A DNA stretch of 10,817 nucleotides from NCBI GenBank assembly GCA_019454865.1, contig JACFNJ010000073.1, forward strand, positions 1 to 10,817. Direction: 5' to 3'. Position 1 is the first letter of the stretch. Each line of letters opens with the position of its first letter. The DNA is from Bacteroidia bacterium. Lineage in GTDB: Bacteria; Bacteroidota; Bacteroidia; UKL13-3. Below, one piece after another: positions 1 through 4,897 of the stretch. Both the position numbers and the translations under genes were made by a program. The notes below the pieces were generated by a model. The model was not told where the DNA came from, ran no database searches, and saw only the letters and a program-made list of their open reading frames with translations.

Positions 1-355
1 TTTCAATTTCAGGATAATAATTTATATACCTTAAATAAGGCCCAAGATAAAACCCATTAAGTCCGTAACCAGTTAAGTTTAATCGAAATTCAGGAATTAT
101 TGAAAACCCTTGAACTCTTCTATTATCAATTGAAAATAATCGTTTTCTGCTGTCAAAATCTAAATAACCAATTGTGAGATTAAATGATTTATATGGTGTA
201 AATAAATGTTGGAAAGAAAAACTAAAATTACTGTATGCAGGACTTAGTATATTAATTTTAAAAGCATCTTTTTTTATTCGTATAGATTCATTGTTTACTT
301 GGGAATATACTATTGTTGAATATAGTAAATATAAAATGAAACAGAGTTTTTTCAT
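1..355 (-). CDS. Small outer-membrane/secreted beta-barrel-like protein, paralog 3 (3' end outside window)
   Basis: The frame is open from an ATG at 355-353 to the left edge, 118 codons, with the C-terminus missing. Residues 1-19 form a signal peptide (Lys-Lys, a hydrophobic stretch, then VYSQ), so the product is exported. It shares blocks with the next two genes: FKINILSPAYSNFSFSF near residues 32-48 (compare LKINVLSPF and LKFNLVSPF) and GFYLGPYLRY near residues 101-110 after a PEFR strand (compare the EYR strand followed by a Y..PF.R block in both). Alternating polar and hydrophobic segments suggest beta strands. The start lies 2 bp after the stop of the upstream paralog, so the two are almost certainly co-transcribed. 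The fold resembles DUF3575-like small Bacteroidota outer-membrane proteins; that family assignment is inference and no function is known. A shorter open frame on the opposite strand here is a shadow. Confidence 0.75.
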   Translation of the reverse strand, partial: MKKLCFILYLLYSTIVYSQVNNESIRIKKDAFKINILSPAYSNFSFSFQHLFTPYKSFNLTIGYLDFDSRKRLFSIDNRRVQGFSIIPEFRLNLTGYGLNGFYLGPYLRYINYYPEIE

Positions 356-357
356 AG

Positions 358-1014
358 TTAAAAAATAAATCCAATAGTAATTCCAGTTCTTATGCCATAG
401 CCTTTAATAAATCTGTTAGGAATTCTTTCAGATATGAGTGTTTCATGTTTAGGAGTAGCTGCTTTATTTAAATCATTATTGAATGCTACTCGTGATTGAC
501 TTATTAAAAATTGCATGTTTGGTCCTACAAAAAAATCAATTGTAAAGTGCTGATTTAAAATATACTGTTTACCAACTAAAGCACCAATGCCGATACTAGT
601 GTATTCAGAAATGTCATGTATTTTACAGTCTTGTAATTCAATAAGTTCCAAATATTCGGCATCTCTTTTAAAATACATCGCTCGGACGAAAGGTGCAACA
701 TATATTGAATTATATCCGGTATTACCAAAGTAATTACGATATTCAAAGGTTATAGAGCCACCAGTAGTTTTTTCTTTAAAGTAATCATAATTTAAATCTG
801 AAAATAATTTTCCGTTAAAATCCATGTAAACAACACCGATGTTTAAGCTTTTGGTTTTATTTGCTAATAAATGTTCATAGCTAATATTTAATGCATTATA
901 AAAAGGGCTTAATACATTAATTTTAAGATTGTTGTTTTTAATAAATGTTTCTTGACTAAATGTATTAGTAAAAGAAAATATTAATATGAAAAGTAATGTT
1001 ACAATGTTTTTCAT
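358..1014 (-). CDS. Small outer-membrane/secreted beta-barrel-like protein, paralog 2
   Basis: A 218-residue protein. I chose the ATG at 1014 because it begins a clean signal peptide (MKNIVTLLFI, then FSQ at 19-21); the frame also extends to a GTG at 1053, but that would place 13 residues ahead of the signal peptide and overlap the upstream gene. There is no lipobox cysteine. Blocks shared with the neighbouring paralogs are LKINVLSPFYNALNISYEHL (30-49), EYRNYF (91-96), IYVAPFVRAMYFK (104-116) and GIGALVGKQYIL (142-153) followed by FTIDFFVG. The C-terminus GIRTGITIGFIF ends in Phe with alternating hydrophobics, as in the last strand of an outer-membrane barrel. It is the middle gene of a tight three-gene operon, 10 bp after paralog 1 and 2 bp before paralog 3. 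The function is unknown; an autotransported or structural barrel role is only inferred. Confidence 0.82.
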   Translation of the reverse strand: MKNIVTLLFILIFSFTNTFSQETFIKNNNLKINVLSPFYNALNISYEHLLANKTKSLNIGVVYMDFNGKLFSDLNYDYFKEKTTGGSITFEYRNYFGNTGYNSIYVAPFVRAMYFKRDAEYLELIELQDCKIHDISEYTSIGIGALVGKQYILNQHFTIDFFVGPNMQFLISQSRVAFNNDLNKAATPKHETLISERIPNRFIKGYGIRTGITIGFIF

Positions 1015-1024
1015 GCGATACTTT

Positions 1025-1585
1025 TTAGAATAAAAAACCAAAAGAAACTCCACCTCGAATTGAGTAGTTATCTAAAAATATTGAAGGGTCATAAGATGAT
1101 TGATTCACCGTGTTGTAGTCAATTCTTCCGAAATTATAAGCAGAGCCAATATACATATCCAAAACGAAATTTTTAATCAATATGGATTGATAGCCAAATA
1201 AAATACCAGGACCAATAGTTGAATATGCCATTAAGTTTTTTTGTACTTCTTTGAGGTATTGGTATCTAATAAATGGTTGCAAATAGAAACCTTCCATTTC
1301 TTTATAACTTGTATAATAACGGTACTCACCAGCAATACCAAATCCTCGAAAAGGTTCTGTGATGTTAGTAATTTGACCTGTAAAATAGTATCCTGAAAGA
1401 ACTAAGGATGCGTCTTTATTAATGGATGATTCGTATTGAACAGCGAAAGAGCCTACAAATGGGCTAACTAAATTAAATTTTAACCCTCTGGAGTAATTAT
1501 TATCATTAAGCTTGTGTTGTGCGTTTATGATTATACTTTTTAAAAAAAATAGCAGAACCAATACTATGTATTTTCTTGATTTCAT
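1025..1585 (-). CDS. Small outer-membrane/secreted beta-barrel-like protein, paralog 1 (first gene of operon)
   Basis: A 186-residue protein. The ATG at 1585 starts a signal peptide (MKSRKYIVLVLLFFLKS, cleavage near INAQ at 20-23); an in-frame TTG 21 bp upstream was not chosen because it precedes the signal peptide and lies at the putative promoter. The mature part carries the family blocks LKFNLVSPFVGSFAVQYES (36-53), GEYRYY (86-91), FYLQPFIRYQYLKE (100-113) and GPGILFGYQSIL (125-136) followed by FVLDMYIG. The last strand, YSIRGGVSFGFLF, ends in Phe, which fits recognition by the BAM machinery. It is shorter than paralog 2 by about 32 residues, mostly in the loops. The candidate promoter at 1604-1632 would drive all three copies. 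The similarity of the three is obvious in short blocks but low overall, so the duplications are old. Confidence 0.82.
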   Translation of the reverse strand: MKSRKYIVLVLLFFLKSIIINAQHKLNDNNYSRGLKFNLVSPFVGSFAVQYESSINKDASLVLSGYYFTGQITNITEPFRGFGIAGEYRYYTSYKEMEGFYLQPFIRYQYLKEVQKNLMAYSTIGPGILFGYQSILIKNFVLDMYIGSAYNFGRIDYNTVNQSSYDPSIFLDNYSIRGGVSFGFLF

Positions 1586-1603
1586 AAACACAATATATAT
1601 GTG

Positions 1604-1632
1604 CAAAATAGATAGAAATTCTTAAATATCAA
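1604..1632 (-). promoter_or_regulatory. Candidate promoter of the three-paralog operon
   Basis: On the minus strand a TTG (1632-1630) is followed after exactly 19 bases by TATTTTG (1610-1604) and then CACA. This is close to the Bacteroidota -33 TTTG / -7 TAnnTTTG promoter, one T short in the -7 box. The start codon at 1585 would leave a leader of roughly a dozen bases. The same layout, TTG-N19-TAnnTTGCACA, occurs upstream of clpP. Confidence 0.4.
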
Positions 1633-1682
1633 CTATAGAAGTTTTTTAGGTTTTAACTTTAGAAAACTAAGTTTTAATAAAA

Positions 1683-2918
1683 TTATGCTGCATTGTTATT
1701 TTTAAGCTTTACAAGTTCTAATTTTTTACTTGTATTTTCTTTGCTTATAACTAATTCTTTTTTTGTCATGGAAGGAGCATCATACATATAGTCCATCATT
1801 ATTGCCTCGCAAATACTGCGTAACCCACGTGCACCTAATTTCAATTCAATTGCTGTATCTACTATCATATCAATAATTTCATCGCTAACAGTAAGTTTTA
1901 TTCCTTCTAATTCAAAAATTTTGATGTATTGTTTTATTAATGCATTTTTAGGTTCAACCAAAATTCTATATAGCGCTTCTCTATCTAATGGATTAAGATG
2001 GCAAAGTACAGGAAGTCGTCCGATTATCTCAGGAATTAATCCGTAGTTTCGTAAATCGGCTGCTGAGATATATTGTAAATAATTATTGTCGTCTGTAATA
2101 AAATTGGAAGTGGTTTTAAATCCAATAGATTGTGTTTGTAGTCTTCTTGCTATTTGTTTATCAATTCCTTCAAATGCTCCACCGCAAATAAATAAAATAT
2201 TTTCAGTGTTAATTTGAATCATTTTTTGGTCAGGATGTTTGCGTCCGCCTTGTGGAGGAACATTAGCAATTGTACCTTCTAAAATTTTTAACAATGCTTG
2301 TTGTACACCCTCACCACTAACATCTCGTGTTATACTTGGGTTATCGCTTTTACGTGTTATCTTATCAATCTCATCTATATATATAATGCCTTTTTCGGCT
2401 AATGCGACATTATAATTAGCAGCTTGTAATAAACGGGTCAATATGCTTTCAACGTCTTCGCCAACATATCCAGCTTCGGTTAAAACAGTAGCATCGGCAA
2501 TGCAAAAAGGAACCTGCAGAAGTTTTGCTAACGTTTTAGCCAATAATGTTTTTCCCGTGCCGGTTTCACCAACCAATAAGATGTTAGATTTTTCAAGTTC
2601 TACATCAATGGTTTTATTTTTGTGCAATAATCTTTTATAGTGGTTGTACACGGCAACGCTAAGAACTTTCTTAGCAGTGTCTTGTCCAATTACGTATTGG
2701 TCGAGGTAATCTTTTATTTCACTTGGTTTAAGTTGTTTCCCTTTTAGTTCAAAAGATTGTTGGATATCAGTACCCAAACCTTTGTCATCAGCAATTATTT
2801 GGTATGCTTGCTCAATACAGTTTTCGCAAATTGATGCATCTAAACCCGAAATTAAATATTGTGTTTGGCTTTTAGGTCTTCGGCAAAAGGAGCAAACTTC
2901 TTCTTTCTTTTTATTCAT
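1683..2918 (-). CDS. clpX: ATP-dependent Clp protease ATP-binding subunit ClpX
   Basis: A 411-residue, full-length ClpX: the AAA+ unfoldase that recognises substrates, unfolds them and feeds them into ClpP in the cytoplasm. Visible features in order are the N-terminal zinc-binding domain with C9/C12 and C31/C34; Walker A GETGTGKT at 117-124 (a GETGTGKT form, as I expect in Bacteroidota, rather than GPTGSGKT); the pore-loop block AGYVGEDVE; Walker B IIYIDEIDK; the SITRDVSGEGVQQALLK block; the RKH pore motif in GGRKHP; an IGF tripeptide at the position of the ClpP-docking loop (RLQTQSIGFK); IPEIIGRLP; and the sensor-2 motif GARGLRS. I start at the ATG at 2918, just before the zinc finger; an in-frame TTG at 2954 lies inside the terminator hairpin and adds residues not expected in the family. 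clpP is 85 bp upstream on the same strand, but a terminator separates them. Confidence 0.97.
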   Translation of the reverse strand: MNKKKEEVCSFCRRPKSQTQYLISGLDASICENCIEQAYQIIADDKGLGTDIQQSFELKGKQLKPSEIKDYLDQYVIGQDTAKKVLSVAVYNHYKRLLHKNKTIDVELEKSNILLVGETGTGKTLLAKTLAKLLQVPFCIADATVLTEAGYVGEDVESILTRLLQAANYNVALAEKGIIYIDEIDKITRKSDNPSITRDVSGEGVQQALLKILEGTIANVPPQGGRKHPDQKMIQINTENILFICGGAFEGIDKQIARRLQTQSIGFKTTSNFITDDNNYLQYISAADLRNYGLIPEIIGRLPVLCHLNPLDREALYRILVEPKNALIKQYIKIFELEGIKLTVSDEIIDMIVDTAIELKLGARGLRSICEAIMMDYMYDAPSMTKKELVISKENTSKKLELVKLKNNNAA

Positions 2919-2927
2919 AAAGTGGTG

Positions 2928-2954
2928 CAAATATGCGGAAAAAAAACAAGCCAA
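2928..2954 (-). promoter_or_regulatory. Possible clpX promoter overlapping the clpP terminator
   Basis: Minus strand: CATATTTG at 2935-2928 differs from TAnnTTTG at the first base and is followed by CACC. A TTG at 2954-2952 lies 16 bases upstream, inside the 3' arm of the terminator hairpin. Initiation would fall a few bases before the ATG at 2918, giving a very short leader. This is weak on its own; it is listed because clpX needs some start site after the terminator. Confidence 0.28.
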
Positions 2955-2974
2955 CCATTATATAATGATTGGCT
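2939..2974 (-). terminator. Intrinsic terminator after clpP
   Basis: On the minus strand the arms AGCCAATCATTA and TATAATGGTTGGCT form a near-perfect stem (about 11 bp with one G-U pair; 2974-2949), followed by TG and eight T residues (2946-2939). This is a typical rho-independent terminator. It begins 30 bp after the clpP stop and its T-run ends about 20 bp before the clpX start codon. There is no T-run on the plus strand, so it acts only in the clpP direction. Confidence 0.85.
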
Positions 2975-3003
2975 CTTACAAAAAATTTGATACTAAATAA
3001 AAT

Positions 3004-3675
3004 TTATTTCTTTATTAATATATCATCAATCATACCATAGGCTTTCGCCTCCTCAGCAGTCATCCAGTAATCTCTATCGCTATCTTGTTGTACTTTATCA
3101 AAAGATTGACCACTATGCAATGCAATAATGTCATAAAGTTCTTTTTTTAGTTTTTGAATTTCGCGAGCTGTAATTTCAATATCACTTGCTTGCCCTTGTG
3201 CTCCACCTAATGGTTGGTGAATCATAATACGGGCATGAGGTAATGCTGTACGTTTTCCTTTGGCTCCGGCACATTGCAACACGGCTCCCATGCTTGCTGC
3301 TAATCCGGTACAGATTGTTGCTACATCTGGATTTATCCACTGCATGGTGTCATAAATACCCAATCCGGCATATACACTGCCACCAGGCGAGTTAATGTAC
3401 ATTTGTACATCGCGTTGTGTATCTAATGAATCGAGAAAAAGTAACTGTGCTTGTACAATGTTAGCCACATAATCATCAATTGCCATACCCATAAAAATAA
3501 TTCTATCAGCCATTAATCGTGAGAATACGTCAATTTCTCTAAAGTTCATTGGGCGTTCTTCAATTACTGTACGCGTCATACTTTCAATTGAACTTTCTAA
3601 ATATGCATCAACTGCTAAGCTACTAATGCCTTTGTGCTTAACAGCGTATTTCCTAAATTCTTTTCCGTGATCCAT
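3004..3675 (-). CDS. clpP: ATP-dependent Clp protease proteolytic subunit ClpP
   Basis: A 223-residue serine peptidase subunit that forms the tetradecameric barrel degrading proteins delivered by ClpX. The catalytic triad is visible: S128 in TGLAASMGA, H153 in MIHQPLGG and D202 in DSDRDYW; the S-to-H (25) and H-to-D (49) spacings equal those of E. coli ClpP. YINSPGGSVYAGLGIYDTMQ (93-112) is the oxyanion-hole/substrate strand, and QGQASDIEI and GMIDDI are also family-typical. The ATG at 3675 gives about 15 residues more at the N-terminus than E. coli pre-ClpP, presumably a propeptide. No better internal start is evident, though Met33 is possible. It is first in its transcription unit, divergent from the AHSA1 gene across 181 bp. 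A trigger-factor gene, often next to clpP in other bacteria, is not upstream here. Confidence 0.97.
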   Translation of the reverse strand: MDHGKEFRKYAVKHKGISSLAVDAYLESSIESMTRTVIEERPMNFREIDVFSRLMADRIIFMGMAIDDYVANIVQAQLLFLDSLDTQRDVQMYINSPGGSVYAGLGIYDTMQWINPDVATICTGLAASMGAVLQCAGAKGKRTALPHARIMIHQPLGGAQGQASDIEITAREIQKLKKELYDIIALHSGQSFDKVQQDSDRDYWMTAEEAKAYGMIDDILIKK

Positions 3676-3698
3676 GTTATTTTTTATTTAATAGTGTG

Positions 3699-3727
3699 CA
3701 ATATAATTTTAGAAATCAAAGTTTCAA
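3699..3727 (-). promoter_or_regulatory. Candidate clpP promoter
   Basis: On the minus strand, TTG (3727-3725) is followed after 19 bases by TATATTG (3705-3699) and then CACA. The layout is the same as upstream of the three-paralog operon. The ATG at 3675 would follow a leader of about 15 bases that is A-rich and has no Shine-Dalgarno sequence. Confidence 0.42.
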
Positions 3728-3745
3728 TAGTAATGCCAGCAGAGT

Positions 3746-3772
3746 TATAAAGACACTGTGTCATAATTTATA
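3746..3772. promoter_or_regulatory. Interrupted dyad in the clpP/AHSA1 divergent region (possible operator)
   Basis: GACAC-T-GTGTC (3752-3762) is a perfect inverted repeat around one base. It is flanked by TATAAA (3746-3751) on the left and, after ATAA, by TTTATA (3767-3772) on the right. It lies about 20 bp upstream of the candidate clpP -33 element and about 70 bp upstream of the AHSA1 -7 box, so a bound regulator could influence either gene. No regulator is recognised. Confidence 0.3.
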
Positions 3773-3843
3773 CAGATTATTGTAAGAGCCTAAATTGATG
3801 TAACTTCTAAAGTATTTCCAACAAATGGTAATACTAATTTTTT

Positions 3844-3851
3844 TACCTTTG
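3844..3851 (+). promoter_or_regulatory. Candidate -7 box of the AHSA1/CxxC-AraC operon
   Basis: TACCTTTG is a perfect match to the Bacteroidota -7 consensus TAnnTTTG. It ends 5 bp before the ATG at 3857, so transcription would begin at or next to the start codon and the message would be leaderless or nearly so. I see no clear -33 TTTG at 17-23 bp upstream. Confidence 0.45.
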
Positions 3852-3856
3852 AAGTG

Positions 3857-4246
3857 ATGAAAGATTTTAAAAAGTATTATTTAATACCAGCACCTCCCGA
3901 AGAAGTATATCAAGCACTAACAACAGAAGCTACAATACGCTTATGGACTGGTGATGAAGTTGAATTTATTGCAATGCCAAATACTGAATTTAGTATGTGG
4001 GATGGTAGTATTGTTGGTAGAAATATTTCATTTGAAAAGGGAAAACAAATTGTTCAAGAATGGTTTTTTGGTGATGAGAACGCTGATGCACCCTCAATAG
4101 TTACACTTAAATTGCATCATGATAAAAAAGGTACATCACTGGAAGTAAGGCATACAAATATACCGGATGAGGCTTATGAAGAGATTGCTGATGGGTGGAC
4201 AGAATCATACATAGCTGATTTAATTGATTTTTATACGGAGGAATAA
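3857..4246 (+). CDS. SRPBCC (AHSA1-like) domain protein
   Basis: A 129-residue, single-domain protein of the SRPBCC/START fold, AHSA1 branch (activator of Hsp90 ATPase homolog 1-like). Evidence is the N-terminal strand and helix YYLIPAPPEEVYQALTTEA (residues 7-25), followed by IRLWTGDEVEF, then MWDGSIVGRNISFEKGKQIV and QEWFF, TLKLHHDKKGTSLEVRHTNI with a final helix after GWTESYIADLIDFY. The domain forms a cytoplasmic hydrophobic pocket; ligands differ widely between members and cannot be told from the sequence. I chose ATG 3857 over the GTG directly before it. The stop lies 2 bp before the CxxC-AraC gene and the last codons contain that gene's GGAGG, so translation of the two is probably coupled. 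This ties the protein to metal regulation by context only. AHSA1 proteins also often pair with other regulators such as ArsR-type repressors. Confidence 0.85.
   Translation: MKDFKKYYLIPAPPEEVYQALTTEATIRLWTGDEVEFIAMPNTEFSMWDGSIVGRNISFEKGKQIVQEWFFGDENADAPSIVTLKLHHDKKGTSLEVRHTNIPDEAYEEIADGWTESYIADLIDFYTEE
4237..4241 (+). promoter_or_regulatory. Shine-Dalgarno sequence of the CxxC-AraC gene
   Basis: GGAGG ends 7 bp before the ATG at 4249 and lies inside the last codons of the AHSA1 gene. Other starts in this window lack such a motif, so it stands out, though part of it is dictated by the upstream coding sequence. Confidence 0.5.
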
Positions 4247-4248
4247 CT

Positions 4249-4812
4249 ATGCGTATTTTTATTAAAAATATGGTTTGCCCCAGGTGTGTGTCGAGTGTTG
4301 AGAAAATTTTTGATGAGATAAATGTACCAATTAAAAACATAGTGTTGGGTGAAGTTGAACCAATAAATGAACTTTCTCCAATACAACTTGCAAAGCTTGA
4401 TGAGTTATTAACAAATAATGGATTTGAGCGTATTGATGATAAACGAACACGATTAATAAGTGCTGTAAAAACTTTTATTATTCAAAAAATTCATCACCAG
4501 GAATCTTTGCTACTAAACATGAATTGGTCTGATACGCTGCAAGAACACTTGCATTATGAATATAATTATTTGAGCAGTTTATTTTCATCGGTAGAGGGAA
4601 TTACTATTGAGCAATATATTATCAAACAGAAAGTAGAACGTGTAAAAGAACTTTTGGTTTATGATGAACTTTCGCTTGGTGAAATTGCCGATAAATTAGC
4701 ATATAGTAGTATAGCACACTTATCAGCGCAGTTTAAAAAAGTAACCGGATTTACTCCAACAGTTTTTAAAAAACAGTTTCCACATAAGCGTAATTCTATT
4801 GATAAGCTGTGA
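4249..4812 (+). CDS. CxxC metal-binding/AraC-type HTH fusion, probable copper-responsive regulator
   Basis: A 187-residue protein. Residues 1-65 look like a heavy-metal-associated (HMA) ferredoxin-like domain: MRIFIKNMVCPRC with C10 and C13 at the metal loop, then a helix, a strand (IVLGEVEP) and a final helix/strand NNGFERID. Residues about 95-175 form an AraC/XylS-type DNA-binding domain with two helix-turn-helices: LQEHLHYEYNYLSSLF (first) and LGEIADKLAYSSIAHLSAQF (second), ending with KKVTGFTPTVFKK. KVERVKELLVYDELSLGEIA between them is the typical linker helix. It is thus a compact one-component candidate in which metal binding would be read directly by the DNA-binding half. AraC regulators are usually near 290 residues with a cupin-like sensor; this layout is much smaller. 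Placement 85 bp before copA suggests it controls copA. Similar small proteins occur beside metal-transport genes in Bacteroidota, as far as I recall. The sensed metal is inferred. Confidence 0.85.
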   Translation: MRIFIKNMVCPRCVSSVEKIFDEINVPIKNIVLGEVEPINELSPIQLAKLDELLTNNGFERIDDKRTRLISAVKTFIIQKIHHQESLLLNMNWSDTLQEHLHYEYNYLSSLFSSVEGITIEQYIIKQKVERVKELLVYDELSLGEIADKLAYSSIAHLSAQFKKVTGFTPTVFKKQFPHKRNSIDKL

Positions 4813-4839
4813 AAGGATAATTATGTAATTATTACCTTT
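4812..4839. repeat. Inverted repeat between the regulator and copA
   Basis: AAAGGATAATTA (4812-4823) pairs with TAATTAT (4826-4832) and, past a two-base TA bulge, CCTTT (4835-4839): 12 bp in total around a short loop. It starts inside the stop codon of the regulator gene. It has no T-run, so it is a poor terminator. It lies about 32 bp upstream of the copA -7 box, where an activator or repressor of copA could bind. Confidence 0.35.
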
Positions 4840-4870
4840 AATCCTATAACAGATTTGTACAATTAAGTAG

Positions 4871-4878
4871 GATCTTTG
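4871..4878 (+). promoter_or_regulatory. Candidate copA -7 box
   Basis: GATCTTTG differs from TAnnTTTG only at the first base and lies 19 bp before the copA ATG. No -33 TTTG is found at the usual spacing, which would fit a promoter that depends on an activator. Short arms TAGGA (4868-4872) and TCCTA (4882-4886) flank it. Confidence 0.35.
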
Positions 4879-4897
4879 TACTCCTAAAATTAAATGT

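Noticed and set aside
174..368. 64-codon plus-strand open frame at the left edge
   Set aside because: It lies opposite paralog 3, which has a signal peptide and family blocks on the minus strand.
1633..1682. Possible terminator after clpX (AACTTAG ... CTAAAGTT)
   Set aside because: The stem is imperfect and AT-rich and is not followed by a T-run.
2919..2954. Extended clpX start at an in-frame TTG (2954), adding 12 residues
   Set aside because: The extra residues are not expected before the ClpX zinc finger, and the TTG lies inside the terminator hairpin.
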